Origin: Antarctobacter albus
GTDB taxonomy: Bacteria > Pseudomonadota > Alphaproteobacteria > Rhodobacterales > Rhodobacteraceae
Direction of reading: 5' to 3'
Assembly (NCBI RefSeq): GCF_900101505.1
Contig: NZ_FMZI01000001.1
Span: forward strand, 310,001 to 374,000
Length of the DNA: 64,000 bases
Part shown: in pieces, positions 35,800 through 45,759 of the stretch
Position numbering within the stretch: position 1 is the first letter of the stretch
How the letters are laid out: each line of letters opens with the position of its first letter
Position numbers and translations under genes: made by a program
Notes under the pieces: model-generated
What the model saw: the letters and a program-made list of their open reading frames with translations, nothing else
Told to the model about the DNA's origin: nothing
Databases searched by the model: none

Positions 35800-38196
35800 A
35801 TGTCAAAGTGGATTGCGAAAATGGCAAAGGTCATTTCCGCGCGTAAAGCGCCGGGTCTTGCAAGGGGTTATCAGGTTGCCAACGCGACTCGGGCTGTGTG
35901 CCTGAGTTTCGCCGTGGCAATGGGGGCCGGGGTCGCCACGATCCCCCAGGTCGTCTACGCCCAGAGCTATGTTTTCAACTCGGTCAACATCGAGGGCAAC
36001 CGCCGGGTCGAACCCGGCACGATCCTCTCCTACGCCGGAATCGCACGCGGCCAGCGGGTTTCCGCCGCCGAACTCAACGACGCCTACCAGCGCATCCTCG
36101 GCTCCGGTCTGTTCGAGACCGTCGAGATCGTCCCTCAGGGATCGCGCCTGACCATCCGCGTTGTCGAATATCCCACGATCAACCGCATCACGTTCGAGGG
36201 CAACCGCCGCATCAAGGACGAGGACCTGGCACAGGCGATCCAGTCGCAGTCGCGCCGCGTCTTCAGCCCCCGCGTGGCAGAGGCCGACGCCCTTGCGGTC
36301 AGCCGCGCCTACGAGGTGCAGGGCCGCCTTGCCGCCCGTGTCACGCCCAAGGTCATCCGCCGCAGCGACAACCGTGTCGACCTGGTATTCGAGGTCTTCG
36401 AGGGCGGTGTCGCCGAGGTTGAGCGCATCGGGTTCGTGGGCAACGGAAAGTACTCCGACCGTCGCCTGCGCCGCGTGCTCGAGACCAAGCAAGCCGGCCT
36501 GCTGCGAGCCGTGATCCGCAAGGACACCTTCATCGAGGACCGCCTGGAATTCGACCAGCAACTGCTGCGAGACTTCTACGCGTCGCGCGGCTACGTCGAT
36601 TTCCGTATCACCGGCGTGAACGCCGAGCTGAGCCAGGAACGCGATGCCTATTTCGTGACGATCAACGTCGAGGAAGGCCAGCAGTTCAAGTTCGGCGAAG
36701 TGACTGTCACATCGGACCTGTCCGACGTCGATGCCGAGCTGTTCAGCAGCAAGGTGCGCCTGCGCAAGGGCAAGGTCTATTCGCCGTCCCTGGTCGAGAA
36801 CGAGATCGCGCGGCTTGAAAAGCTGGCGGTGAACCTGGGTCTCAACTTCGTCCGGGTCGAGCCGCGGGTCACCCGCAACGATCGCGACCTGTCGCTGGAT
36901 GTCGATTTCCGCCTGGTGCGCGGCGAACGCATCTTCATCGAACGCATCGACATCGAGGGCAACACGACGACGCTGGATCGTGTGATCCGCCGCCAGTTCG
37001 AGGTGGTCGAGGGCGATCCGTTCAACCCGCGTGCAATCCGCGAAAGCGCGGAACGCATCCGTGCGCTCGGTTTCTTCAACAAGGCCGATGTCGAGGCCCG
37101 CGAAGGCTCCAGCCCGCAGCAGGTGGTCGTCGATGTCGATGTCGAGGAAAAACCCACCGGCTCGATCAGTTTCGGCGGGTCCTATTCCACCCAGAATGGT
37201 TTTGGCGCGGCCTTCAGCTTCTCCGAGCGGAACTTCCTTGGCCGCGGCCAGTCGTTCAGCTTCCGGATCAACACCGCTGCGGACACACAGCAATACGGCC
37301 TGCGGTTCGTCGAGCCGGGGCTCTTTGGCCGCGATCTCTCGCTGGGCTTCACCTTTGCCTACACCGAGACCGACAACGACAACGCGGTGTTCGACACGAC
37401 AACCGGCGTGTTCCAGCCGTTCCTGGAGTTCCCCGTGGCGGAACAGGCGCGCCTGCAGCTGCGCTATTCGCTGGACTATGGCGAAATCACCAGCGTGGAC
37501 ACCGGTGTCGGCGGCATCGTGACCGCCGAAGCCGCAGAGGGTGAACGCTACGACAGCTCGCTGGGCTACACCTACATCTTCGACACCCAGCGCAAGGGGC
37601 TTGATCCGAATACCCGCTACCGGTTCGAGTTCGGACAGGATTTTGCCGGGCTGGGCGGCGACACGACCTTCGTCAAGACCAGCGCCAAGGCGATCGCACA
37701 GACGATGGTCTGGAACGAGGAAGTCACCCTGCGGGCGACGCTGGAAGGCGGGGCGCTGAACTATACCAAGGGCGACAGCCGTGTGACCGACCGTTTCCTG
37801 CTGGGACCGGACATCATGCGCGGGTTCAGCTCGGGCGGGATCGGGCCGCGTGAAATCGGTCCGGGCGGGGTCGACGACTCCCTCGGCGGCAACTTCTACG
37901 CCGTGGCCCGTTTCGAGGCGGAATTCCCGCTGGGTCTGCCCGAGGAATACGGCATCACCGGTGGTCTCTTCTACGACATCGGCTCGGTCTGGGGGCTTAG
38001 TGATGCGACCAAGAACAAGGTCGGCGCAGGCAATACCGTCGTCTCCACAGGTTTTGACGCGCGGCACGTGGTCGGCTTCTCGATCTTCTGGAAGAGCGCC
38101 ATCGGCCCGCTGCGCCTGAACTTCACCGAGGCGCTGCAGAAGTCCAAGTGGGACGAGCCGCAGAACTTCAACCTGACGATCTCGACTCAGTTCTGA
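35800..38196 (+). CDS. bamA: Outer membrane protein assembly factor BamA
   Basis: 798 residues from the ATG at 35800 (an in-frame ATG at 35821 is possible). Long positively charged leader then a signal peptide cut at VVYAQ-S. Five POTRA domains follow (first SYVFNSVNIEGNRRVEPGT; later starts at INRITFEGNRRIKDEDL, VERIGFVGNGKYSDRRL, FKFGEVTVTSDLSDV and IFIERIDIEGNTTTLD), then the 16-strand barrel from about residue 450, ending in the aromatic FNLTISTQF. It is the core insertase for outer-membrane beta-barrels. Confidence 0.96.
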   Translation: MSKWIAKMAKVISARKAPGLARGYQVANATRAVCLSFAVAMGAGVATIPQVVYAQSYVFNSVNIEGNRRVEPGTILSYAGIARGQRVSAAELNDAYQRILGSGLFETVEIVPQGSRLTIRVVEYPTINRITFEGNRRIKDEDLAQAIQSQSRRVFSPRVAEADALAVSRAYEVQGRLAARVTPKVIRRSDNRVDLVFEVFEGGVAEVERIGFVGNGKYSDRRLRRVLETKQAGLLRAVIRKDTFIEDRLEFDQQLLRDFYASRGYVDFRITGVNAELSQERDAYFVTINVEEGQQFKFGEVTVTSDLSDVDAELFSSKVRLRKGKVYSPSLVENEIARLEKLAVNLGLNFVRVEPRVTRNDRDLSLDVDFRLVRGERIFIERIDIEGNTTTLDRVIRRQFEVVEGDPFNPRAIRESAERIRALGFFNKADVEAREGSSPQQVVVDVDVEEKPTGSISFGGSYSTQNGFGAAFSFSERNFLGRGQSFSFRINTAADTQQYGLRFVEPGLFGRDLSLGFTFAYTETDNDNAVFDTTTGVFQPFLEFPVAEQARLQLRYSLDYGEITSVDTGVGGIVTAEAAEGERYDSSLGYTYIFDTQRKGLDPNTRYRFEFGQDFAGLGGDTTFVKTSAKAIAQTMVWNEEVTLRATLEGGALNYTKGDSRVTDRFLLGPDIMRGFSSGGIGPREIGPGGVDDSLGGNFYAVARFEAEFPLGLPEEYGITGGLFYDIGSVWGLSDATKNKVGAGNTVVSTGFDARHVVGFSIFWKSAIGPLRLNFTEALQKSKWDEPQNFNLTISTQF

Positions 38197-38203
38197 GGCA
38201 GGC

Positions 38204-38845
38204 GTGCGTCCGGCCGTCCGTCTTGTCGTCTTGCTGCTGGCGCTCTGGGGTGTCGCGGCAGGCGCTCAGGGGCAGGGCAGTCCCTTCGTGTCCGGGATGC
38301 CCCAGACCCCGATCCTGGTGATCGACTTTGAACGGGTCTTTGCCGAAAGCGCCTTTGGCCGCCGGGTAAATGAAGAGATCGAACAGCAGGGCCGGACGAT
38401 TGCCGCGGAAAACCGCAAGATCGAAGCCGAGTTGATCGAAGAAGAGCGCGAGCTGACCGACCTTCGTCCCACTCTAGCGCCGGATGAATTTCGCGCTCTG
38501 GCTGATGCCTTCGACGAAAAAGTCCAGCGCCTGCGGGACGAGCAGGATGCCAAGGCGCGGGCGCTTGGCACCCGCACCGAGGAGGCGCGGCGCCGGTTCC
38601 TGACCGTCGCCCAGCCGGTGCTCGAAGGGTTGCTGCGCGAGGCCGGGGCGATGCTGATCCTTGAACGCCGCACGGTTTTTGTCGCCGCCGATGCCATCGA
38701 CGTGACCGATCGGGCCATTGCCCTGATCGACGTTCAGATCGGGGATGGCACACCCGCGGTTCCCGACCCCGTGCCTGTCCCTGATCCCGCCCCGGATTCC
38801 GCGCCGGACCCGGAAACGCCAGAGCCGCCCTCGGGGCAGGATTGA
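38204..38845 (+). CDS. skp: Skp/OmpH-family periplasmic chaperone
   Basis: 213 residues from a GTG at 38204, 7 bases after bamA. Signal peptide (residues 1-21, [18 protein letters not shown]). Then the OmpH start [20 protein letters not shown], a long charged helical hairpin (about 55-155) forming the jellyfish-like tentacles, and [21 protein letters not shown]. The last ~30 residues are a Pro/Asp repeat tail ([17 protein letters not shown]) that the E. coli protein lacks. It holds unfolded outer-membrane proteins for BamA. Confidence 0.88.
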   Translation: MRPAVRLVVLLLALWGVAAGAQGQGSPFVSGMPQTPILVIDFERVFAESAFGRRVNEEIEQQGRTIAAENRKIEAELIEEERELTDLRPTLAPDEFRALADAFDEKVQRLRDEQDAKARALGTRTEEARRRFLTVAQPVLEGLLREAGAMLILERRTVFVAADAIDVTDRAIALIDVQIGDGTPAVPDPVPVPDPAPDSAPDPETPEPPSGQD

Positions 38846-38910
38846 CGGCGTGCTTGCCCCCGACCGCTGCCGTTGCTAGGGGTGCGCCAAAACAAGAAAG
38901 GCCGCCAGTC

Positions 38911-39372
38911 ATGACCGACACGCTTCTGAGCGCGGATATCCAGCTGATCCAGCGTATCCTGCCGCACCGTTACCCCTTTCTTCTGGTTGACCGGGTCGAG
39001 GAGATCGACGGCACGCAGTCGGCCCTGGGGATCAAGAACGTCACCATGAATGAGCCGCATTTCCAGGGCCATTTCCCCGGTCTGCCGATCATGCCGGGCG
39101 TCACCATCGTCGAGGCGATGGCCCAGACCGCCGCCGTCATGGTGGGCACTGCGCTGGACATGGCCGACAAGGAGATGAAGGTTTATTTCATGTCCATCGA
39201 CAAGTGCAAGTTCCGCCGCAAGGTGGTGCCGGGCGACCAGCTCAAGATGCGCCTGACCACCCTGCGCGGCAAGCCCGGCGGCAAGGTCTGGAAATTCGGC
39301 GGCGTGGCCGAGGTCGAGGGGGAGATGGCCGCCGAGGCAGAATTCACCGCGATGATGGACCTGCCGTCTTGA
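38911..39372 (+). CDS. fabZ: 3-hydroxyacyl-ACP dehydratase FabZ
   Basis: 153 residues from ATG 38911 ([23 protein letters not shown]), preceded by GAAAGGCCGCC. Hot-dog fold with the catalytic His in [14 protein letters not shown] and the Glu in [13 protein letters not shown]. It dehydrates 3-hydroxyacyl-ACP in fatty-acid elongation and competes with LpxA for 3-hydroxyacyl-ACP, which explains the genomic pairing with the next gene. Note that lpxD, often found between skp and fabZ in other proteobacteria, is absent. Confidence 0.95.
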   Translation: MTDTLLSADIQLIQRILPHRYPFLLVDRVEEIDGTQSALGIKNVTMNEPHFQGHFPGLPIMPGVTIVEAMAQTAAVMVGTALDMADKEMKVYFMSIDKCKFRRKVVPGDQLKMRLTTLRGKPGGKVWKFGGVAEVEGEMAAEAEFTAMMDLPS

Positions 39373-39380
39373 CCGAAACC

Positions 39381-40157
39381 ATGATCCATCCCTCCGCCGT
39401 GGTCGAAGAGGGCGCGGTGATCGGGCAGGGGTGCCGGATCGGACCGTTCTGTCATGTCGGCCCCGAGGTGATCCTGCATGACCGGGTCGAACTGAAAAGC
39501 CACGTGGTTGCGACCGGCGCGACCGAGATCGGCGAAGAGACCCTGGTCTTTCCCTTTTCCGTCATTGGCGAGATCCCGCAGGATCTCAAGTTCCGGGGCG
39601 AGAAGACCCGGCTGGTGATCGGCGCCCGCAACCGCATTCGCGAACATGTCACCATGAACACCGGCACCGAGGGTGGTGGCGGTGTGACCCGGGTGGGCGA
39701 TGACGGGCTGTTCATGGCCGGCTGTCACGTGGCCCATGACGCGCAGGTGGGTGACCGGGTGATCCTGGTCAACAACGCCGCGCTGGCCGGGCATTGCGTG
39801 ATCGAGGACGATGTGATCATCGGTGGCTTGTCCGGCGTGCATCAATGGGTGCGCATCGGGCGTGGCGCCATCATCGGCGCCGTGACGATGGTGACCAACG
39901 ACGTGATCCCCTATGGCCTCGTGCAGGGGCCGCGTGGCAAGCTGGACGGTCTGAACCTGGTCGGGCTGAAACGGCGCGGGGTCAAGCGTTCGGACATCAC
40001 CGCGTTGCGGGCGGCGTTTCAAATGCTGGCGCAGGGCGAGGGCGCCTTTCAGGATCGCGCCCGCCGCCTGGGGGACGAGACCCAGAGCGAATATGTCCGC
40101 GAGATCGTCGCCTTCGTTCTCGGCGACAGCGATCGCAGCTTCCTGACACCGGGCTGA
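39381..40157 (+). CDS. lpxA: UDP-N-acetylglucosamine acyltransferase
   Basis: 258 residues from ATG 39381 (MIHPSAVVEEGAVIGQGCRI); a TTG at 39369 overlapping the fabZ stop would add four residues. Left-handed beta-helix hexapeptide repeats throughout; catalytic His in MAGCHVAHDAQVGD; conserved RIREHVTMNTGTEGG and GLSGVHQWVRIGRGA. It puts the first 3-hydroxyacyl chain on UDP-GlcNAc for lipid A. It sits between fabZ and lpxI in one run. Confidence 0.94.
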   Translation: MIHPSAVVEEGAVIGQGCRIGPFCHVGPEVILHDRVELKSHVVATGATEIGEETLVFPFSVIGEIPQDLKFRGEKTRLVIGARNRIREHVTMNTGTEGGGGVTRVGDDGLFMAGCHVAHDAQVGDRVILVNNAALAGHCVIEDDVIIGGLSGVHQWVRIGRGAIIGAVTMVTNDVIPYGLVQGPRGKLDGLNLVGLKRRGVKRSDITALRAAFQMLAQGEGAFQDRARRLGDETQSEYVREIVAFVLGDSDRSFLTPG

Positions 40158-40164
40158 GCGGGCC

Positions 40165-40953
40165 ATGCTGGCGCTGATTGCCGGGCGCGGGGCCTTGCCC
40201 GCCGCCGTGGCCGGCGCCGCCGGCGAACAGGTCGTGATCTGCGGCCTGGCGCATTGTCCGCCGGACCAGGTAGCGGCGGAACATCTCTTTGCCATCGAAC
40301 GGTTGGGGGATTTTCTGGCCTGGCTCAAGCGGCGCGGCGTGTCTCGGGTCTGCATGTGCGGTTCCGTGGACCGGCCAGATGTGGCTGTGTCACGGATCGG
40401 GCTGCGGACTCTGCCTCTGTTGCCGAGGGTCCTGCGGGCCTTGCGGCGGGGTGATGACGGGGCGCTGCGCATTGCCATCGACATCCTTGAAAGTGCCGGA
40501 TTCAGGGTACTGGCCGCGCATGAACTGGCGCCGTCCCTGTTGCCGCCGTCCGGTGTTCCCACAACCGTTCAACCGGGTGACGCGGCCGATGTGGCGGCGC
40601 GACTGGGGGACCGGATCTCGGTGGATCAGGCGCGGCGCGACCTTGGGCAGGCTTGCGTCGTCAAGGAGGGCGCCGTCATCGCCCGTGAGGATGATAGCGG
40701 CACCGATGCCATGTTGCAGGGGCTTGGCCCCGAGGCGCGGGGGGGCGTTCTCTACAAGGCGCAGAAACCGGGGCAGGAGCGGCGCGCCGATTTGCCCGTG
40801 ATCGGCCTGCAGACGGCCGATGGCGCCGTGGCGGCAGGGCTGTCCGGGATCGTGATCGAAGCCGATGGTGTCATGGTGCTGGACCTGCCGCAGGTGCTGG
40901 AACGGCTGGAGGCCGCTGGCCTGTTCCTCTGGGTGCGTGAAAGGGAAACATGA
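40165..40953 (+). CDS. lpxI: UDP-2,3-diacylglucosamine diphosphatase, LpxI type
   Basis: 262 residues, DUF1009/LpxI family: MLALIAGRGALPAAVAGAA at the start, GDFLAWLKRRGVSRVCMCGSVDRP, then GRAC-like QACVVKEGAVIAREDDSGTD and KAQKPGQERRADLPVIG. LpxI hydrolyses UDP-2,3-diacylglucosamine to lipid X by attack on the alpha phosphate, unlike LpxH, and is the usual alphaproteobacterial enzyme. It overlaps lpxB by 4 bases, matching the order of the pathway. Confidence 0.93.
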   Translation: MLALIAGRGALPAAVAGAAGEQVVICGLAHCPPDQVAAEHLFAIERLGDFLAWLKRRGVSRVCMCGSVDRPDVAVSRIGLRTLPLLPRVLRALRRGDDGALRIAIDILESAGFRVLAAHELAPSLLPPSGVPTTVQPGDAADVAARLGDRISVDQARRDLGQACVVKEGAVIAREDDSGTDAMLQGLGPEARGGVLYKAQKPGQERRADLPVIGLQTADGAVAAGLSGIVIEADGVMVLDLPQVLERLEAAGLFLWVRERET

Positions 40954-42113
40954 TGCGGGTGTTCATCACAGCAGGAGAGCCGTCCGGCGACCGGTTGGGC
41001 GCCGCGCTCATGGCGGGGCTCAAGGAACTGGTGCCGGATGTGAGCTTTCGCGGGATCGGGGGGCCGTTGATGCAGGCGCAGGGCCTCGACAGCCTGTTCC
41101 CGATGGATGAGATCAGCATCATGGGCATCACCGAGATCCTGCGCGAATACCGCGCGCTCAAGGGGCGTATCCGCCAGACCGCCGATGCGGTCGTGGCGGA
41201 ACAGCCTGACGTTTTGATCACGGTGGACCTGCCGGAGTTTTCCCTGCGCGTGGCGCGGCTGGTCAAGGCTGTGTCCGATGTGCGGGTCGTGCATTACGTG
41301 GCTCCGACAGTCTGGGCCTGGCGGCCCAAGCGCGCGCAGAAGATGGCCGCGCATGTGGACCAGGTGCTAGCGCTTTTGCCGTTTGAGCCGCCCTACATGG
41401 AGGCCGCCGGGATCGCCTGCGATTTCGTTGGCCATCCGGTGGTGATGGAACCACAGGCCAGCGAGGCGGAGGCGGCGGCCTTTCGTGAGCGCCACGGTAT
41501 CAAGGGCGAGATGGCCCTGGTTCTGCCTGGTTCGCGCCGGTCCGAGGTGGGCCGGCTCATGCCGGTCTTTGCCCAGGCGGCACGCGCGCTGTTGGCGGCG
41601 CGTCCGGGTCTGCGGCTGGTGATCCCGGCGGCGGGTCCGGTGGCCGGGGCCGTGCGCGAGGCGGTTTCCGACTGGCCTGGCGATCCGCTGGTGATCGACC
41701 CGTCTGACGACCCCGGCGGTGACGAAAAACGCGCGGCCTTTCGCGCTGCGGACGTGGCGCTGGCGGCCTCGGGGACTGTCTCGCTGGAACTGGCGGCGGC
41801 GGGCACACCGATGGTCATCGCCTACGACATGAGTTGGCTCAGCCGCCAGATCATCGGGCGGATGCTGCGCGTCGACAGCGTGACGCTGGTCAATCTGGTG
41901 GCGGAAAGCCGGACCGTGCCGGAATTCATCGGTGCGAAATGCCAGCCTGGCCCGATTGCCGAGGCGGTCGGGAAGGTCCTGGAGGCCCCCGGGGCGCAGA
42001 TCGAGGCGATGGATCTGACAATGGAGCGCCTTGGCCGGGGTGGGGAACGGCCCGGCCTGCGGGCCGCGCGCGCGGTTCTGGACCGCCTACATGACGGCAA
42101 GACGTTGAACTGA
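40950..42113 (+). CDS. lpxB: Lipid A disaccharide synthase
   Basis: 387 residues (MMRVFITAGEPSGDRLGAALM; the second Met could be the start). GT-B glycosyltransferase of family GT19: FRGIGGPLMQAQGL, DVLITVDLPEFSLRVAR, VRVVHYVAPTVWAWRPKRAQKM, LLPFEPPYM, LPGSRRSEVGRLMPVF and LAASGTVSLELAAAGTPMV. It joins lipid X with UDP-diacylglucosamine into the beta-1,6 disaccharide of lipid A at the inner membrane. It is the last gene of the run, followed by a bidirectional terminator shared with tkt. Confidence 0.96.
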   Translation: MMRVFITAGEPSGDRLGAALMAGLKELVPDVSFRGIGGPLMQAQGLDSLFPMDEISIMGITEILREYRALKGRIRQTADAVVAEQPDVLITVDLPEFSLRVARLVKAVSDVRVVHYVAPTVWAWRPKRAQKMAAHVDQVLALLPFEPPYMEAAGIACDFVGHPVVMEPQASEAEAAAFRERHGIKGEMALVLPGSRRSEVGRLMPVFAQAARALLAARPGLRLVIPAAGPVAGAVREAVSDWPGDPLVIDPSDDPGGDEKRAAFRAADVALAASGTVSLELAAAGTPMVIAYDMSWLSRQIIGRMLRVDSVTLVNLVAESRTVPEFIGAKCQPGPIAEAVGKVLEAPGAQIEAMDLTMERLGRGGERPGLRAARAVLDRLHDGKTLN

Positions 42114-42133
42114 GTCCCGAGGCTTTGACATAA

Positions 42134-42165
42134 AAAGGGCCGGAAACCTGCGTTTCCGGCCCTTT
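42134..42165. terminator. Bidirectional terminator between lpxB and tkt
   Basis: A 14-bp perfect stem (42134-42147 with 42152-42165) with a CTGC loop; A-run on the left and TTTCTCTTGTTG on the right serve both converging transcripts. Confidence 0.9.
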
Positions 42166-42186
42166 CTCTTGTTGTCGATGACGCGC

Positions 42187-44205
42187 TCAGAGCAGCGATT
42201 TGACCTTCTCGGCCACGGCCTCGGCGGTGATGCCAAAGTGGTCGTAGAGCACCTCTGCCGGGGCCGAGGCGCCAAAGCTCTCCATGCCGACGAAACCGCT
42301 TTTCTTGGCGCTGCCGCGCTCGCCGCACAGCCAACGGTCCCAGCCCATGCGCACACCGGCCTCGACCGCGACGCGCACCGGACCCGCGGGCGGCAGCACC
42401 CGGCGGCGATAGCTTTCGTCCTGCGCCTCGAACAGTTCCCAGCAGGGCATGGACACGACGCGCGTGCCGATGCCCTCGGCCTGCAGCAGGTCGCGCGCGG
42501 CCAGCGCAATGGCCACTTCCGACCCGGTTGCCATCAGGATCGCCTGGCGCTTGCCCTCGGCCTCGGCCAGCACATAGGCGCCTTTCTCGACCAGGTTGGC
42601 GTTCTTGTGTTCCAGCCGCACTGTCGGCAGGCCCTGGCGGGTCAGCGACAGGACCGACGGCGTGGCCGTCTGGCGCAGCGCGATTTCCCAGGCCTCGGCG
42701 GTTTCCACCGCGTCGGCGGGACGGAACACCAGCGTGTTCGGCGTGGCGCGGCTGATCGCGACATGTTCGACCGGCTGGTGGGTCGGGCCGTCTTCGCCCA
42801 GGCCGATGGAGTCATGGGTCATGACAAAGACGGTGGGCGTCTTCATCAGCGCGGCCAGGCGCATGGCCGGGCGGGCATAGTCGGTGAAGGCCATAAAGGT
42901 GCCGCCGTAGGGGCGTACCCCGCCATGCAGGCCCATGCCGTTCATCGCCGAGGCCATGCCGTGTTCACGGATGCCGAAGTAGATGTAACGGCCCTTGCGA
43001 TTGTCGGTGTCGAAGACGCCCAGATCGCCGGTCAGCGTGTTGTTCGATCCGGTCAGGTCGGCGGAACCGCCGATGGTTTCCGGCATGATCGGGTTGATGA
43101 CCTCAAGCGCCATCTCGCTGGCCTTGCGGGTCGCGACCTTGGGCGCGGTTTCCGAGACCTGCTTTTTCAGCGCCTTGACCACGGCGGAGAGCTTTTTCGG
43201 CGCCTCGCCGTCCATGACCCGGGTGAATTCCTTTTGCCGTGCCGCGCTGGTCTCGGCGAACCGGGTTTCCCAGGCCTCGCGCTCGGCGGCACCGCGCGCG
43301 CCGACCTCTTCCCACCAGGTCTTGATCTCGGCGGGAATGTCGAAGGCACCGGAGGTCCAGCCCCAGGCGGCCTTGGCCGCGTCGTTCTGATCGGCGTTGG
43401 TCAGCGCGCCGTGACCCTTGGACGTGTCCTGCGCCGCGTGGCCCAGGGCGATATGGGTCTTGCAGGCGATCATCGAGGGCTGCGAGGTCTTCTTGGCCTC
43501 GACGATGGCGGCGTCGATGGCCTCGGGGTCGTGGCCGTCGATTTCCTGCACGTGCCAGCCCGACGCCTTGAAACGCGCAACCTGGTCGGTGCGATCCGAC
43601 AGCGAGACCTTGCCGTCGATGGTGATGTCGTTGTTGTCCCAGAAGACGATCAGGTGACCAAGCTCATAGCGACCGGCAAGGCCCAGGGCCTCCTGGCTGA
43701 CACCTTCCATCATGCAGCCGTCACCGGCGATGACATAGGTGTTGTGATCGATCAGCTTCTTGCCGAAGCGGGCGCGCAGGGACTCTTCGGCGATGGCGAA
43801 ACCGACGGAGTTGGCGATGCCCTGGCCCAGCGGGCCGGTCGTGGTCTCGATCGCCTTGGCCAGGAAATTCTCCGGGTGGCCGGCGGTCTTGGCGCCCAGC
43901 TGGCGGAAATTCTTGACCTCGTCGAGGGTGATTTCCGGGTCGCCGCAAAGGTAGAGCAGCGCGTAGAGCAGCATCGAGCCGTGGCCCGCCGACAGGATGA
44001 ACCGGTCGCGGTCGGCCCAATCCGGGCGGGACGCGTCGAATTTCAGGTGCTTGGAGTAGAGCACGGTGGCCACGTCCGCCATGCCGATGGGCATGCCCGA
44101 ATGGCCGGAATTGGCCGCGGCGACGGCGTCGAGCGCAAGCGCACGGATCGCCGTGGCGCGCATCCAATGATCAGGGTTGCGGGTGCGAAGCTCTTGGATA
44201 TCCAC
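42187..44205 (-). CDS. tkt: Transketolase
   Basis: 672 residues from a GTG at 44205 ([21 protein letters not shown]), giving normal family length; the open frame upstream has no family features. TPP-binding [18 protein letters not shown] and NNDITIDG, substrate-binding [14 protein letters not shown] and [19 protein letters not shown], and the pyrimidine-domain [18 protein letters not shown] with the catalytic Glu, then [17 protein letters not shown]. It moves two-carbon units in the pentose phosphate pathway. Divergent from the coiled-coil/zapA pair. Confidence 0.95.
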   Translation of the reverse strand: MDIQELRTRNPDHWMRATAIRALALDAVAAANSGHSGMPIGMADVATVLYSKHLKFDASRPDWADRDRFILSAGHGSMLLYALLYLCGDPEITLDEVKNFRQLGAKTAGHPENFLAKAIETTTGPLGQGIANSVGFAIAEESLRARFGKKLIDHNTYVIAGDGCMMEGVSQEALGLAGRYELGHLIVFWDNNDITIDGKVSLSDRTDQVARFKASGWHVQEIDGHDPEAIDAAIVEAKKTSQPSMIACKTHIALGHAAQDTSKGHGALTNADQNDAAKAAWGWTSGAFDIPAEIKTWWEEVGARGAAEREAWETRFAETSAARQKEFTRVMDGEAPKKLSAVVKALKKQVSETAPKVATRKASEMALEVINPIMPETIGGSADLTGSNNTLTGDLGVFDTDNRKGRYIYFGIREHGMASAMNGMGLHGGVRPYGGTFMAFTDYARPAMRLAALMKTPTVFVMTHDSIGLGEDGPTHQPVEHVAISRATPNTLVFRPADAVETAEAWEIALRQTATPSVLSLTRQGLPTVRLEHKNANLVEKGAYVLAEAEGKRQAILMATGSEVAIALAARDLLQAEGIGTRVVSMPCWELFEAQDESYRRRVLPPAGPVRVAVEAGVRMGWDRWLCGERGSAKKSGFVGMESFGASAPAEVLYDHFGITAEAVAEKVKSLL

Positions 44206-44446
44206 CGGGTTTCGATCCTCTGGCTGGGGGTTTGCGGCGTGAATAGCAGCCCCGCGCCGAAGTGCAAGCCAAGCGCGGGGCAGTGCATGAAGGGCGCCGT
44301 CTAAGGCCTTGGAAGATAAGGGGGCGCATTTTCCTTTTCCGCTTGTTAAACTTTCATTGACCGGATGCGGGACGATTCGTTCCGTATCGCGATGGGCCGC
44401 GCGGGATTGAGGCCGCCAGGCCGGGCAAGAGGACGAAGCAGGGCAG

Positions 44447-45340
44447 ATGAGCCAGATCGAGGACTTGCAGGCGCGCATCACGCGCGCGCTGGATCGTATC
44501 GGACAGGGGATCGACGGGCTGGACCGCAGCGCCGCCGAACCCGCGGATTACGAAGCATTGCGCAGCCGCGCGGAAGCGGCGGAACAGGCATTGGCAGAGG
44601 CGCAGGAAGCGCTGGCCGCCACGCGTGAGCAGGCCGAGGTGGACCGTGATACCGCGCTTGCGACAGCGCGTGACGCCGCCGAGGCAGAGCGTGACATGGC
44701 TGTCGCCAACGCCCTGGCGCAGGCCGAAGAAGCCCGCGAGGCCGCCGTGGCGGCGGCCCGCGAACAGGCAGAGGCCGATCGGGACGCGGCGATTTCCGCC
44801 GTCAAGGCAGAGGCCGCAGCCCAGCTGGAACGCGCCCTGGCCGAGGCCAGGGCAGAGTCCGGCCCGGTGCCGGAGCCGGAAGAAGCCGCCGAAGACGAGG
44901 CCGCGCCGCAGGCCGAGGTGGCCGGGGCCCCGGATGTCACGGAGCTGGAAGAGGCACTGGAAGACGAGAAGATGGCCAATGCCCAGCTTGAGGAGCGGCT
45001 GCGCGTCTTGCGTGCCCGGCTGGCAGAGCTCGAGGCGCAGGCCACCGAGGCCCCGGAGGCCGAGGCCCCCGCCGCACCTTCGCCCGGGGCCCTGGCCGCG
45101 CTGGATGACCAACTGCAGGACCTGCGTGCTTCCAATGAAGAGTTGATTGCCACCAATACCGCGCTGCGCGAGGCGAATGCGCAAGGCGTGGGCGATCCGG
45201 AGCTGATCAACCGCGGTCTGCAGGCCGAACTTGATGCGATGCGCACCATGCGGGCGGCGGATGCGGCAGAGACGGGCGCCGTGATCGAGGCCCTCGGCCC
45301 GCTCCTGGCCGAGGCCGCAGACGGGGAGGCACAGGGATGA
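44447..45340 (+). CDS. Acidic coiled-coil protein upstream of zapA, unknown function
   Basis: 297 residues, very rich in Ala and Glu. Starts [20 protein letters not shown]; almost the whole chain to about residue 155 is heptad-patterned helix ([20 protein letters not shown] and similar [12 protein letters not shown] repeats). A Pro/Ala/Glu hinge (about 205-218) and a further helical region follow. No signal peptide or membrane span. The stop overlaps zapA as ATGA, so it is translated together with a division protein; a role near the divisome is an inference from that coupling. Confidence 0.65.
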   Translation: MSQIEDLQARITRALDRIGQGIDGLDRSAAEPADYEALRSRAEAAEQALAEAQEALAATREQAEVDRDTALATARDAAEAERDMAVANALAQAEEAREAAVAAAREQAEADRDAAISAVKAEAAAQLERALAEARAESGPVPEPEEAAEDEAAPQAEVAGAPDVTELEEALEDEKMANAQLEERLRVLRARLAELEAQATEAPEAEAPAAPSPGALAALDDQLQDLRASNEELIATNTALREANAQGVGDPELINRGLQAELDAMRTMRAADAAETGAVIEALGPLLAEAADGEAQG

Positions 45341-45738
45341 GCCAGATGGAAGTCGAGATCAAGATCGGTGGCCGCAGCTTTGAAGTGGCCTGCCAGCAGG
45401 GCGAGGAACAATACCTGCTGTCCGCTGCACAGCTTCTGGACACCGAGGCGCAGGTCCTGGTGACGCAGATCGGGCGGATGCCCGAAGCGCGGATGCTGCT
45501 GATGGCGGGGTTGATGCTGGCTGACAAGACCGCGGGCCTCGAAGAGCGCCTGCGTGAGGCGCAGGACAAGCTGAAGTCGGTCGAGGCCGACCTGGCGGAC
45601 CTGAAGAACAAGCCCGGACCTTCGCCGGAAAAGGTCGAGGTGCCGGTGATCCCGGAGGACGTGACGGACGCCCTGGCAGAGATCGCCGCCCGCGCCGAGG
45701 CGCTTGCCAACAGTTTCGACGAGGCAAAGGCAGAGTAA
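45337..45738 (+). CDS. zapA: Cell division protein ZapA
   Basis: 133 residues. N-terminal globular domain MEVEIKIGGRSFEVACQQGEEQYLLSA (in pieces, residues 4-30), then a long C-terminal coiled coil (LEERLREAQDKLKSVEADLADLK). The family forms tetramers that cross-link FtsZ filaments at the division site. It is coupled to the coiled-coil gene upstream by a 4-base overlap. Alphaproteobacterial ZapA proteins have an extended tail as seen here. Confidence 0.88.
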   Translation: MSQMEVEIKIGGRSFEVACQQGEEQYLLSAAQLLDTEAQVLVTQIGRMPEARMLLMAGLMLADKTAGLEERLREAQDKLKSVEADLADLKNKPGPSPEKVEVPVIPEDVTDALAEIAARAEALANSFDEAKAE

Positions 45739-45759
45739 CGGCCTTTCGTCCCGGGTGCG

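Noticed and set aside
35803-38067. Long minus-strand open frame opposite bamA
   Set aside because: It is an antisense shadow created by high GC codon bias; bamA has POTRA and barrel motifs in the other frame.
42169-44304. Long plus-strand open frame opposite tkt
   Set aside because: It is an antisense shadow; transketolase motifs are clear on the minus strand.
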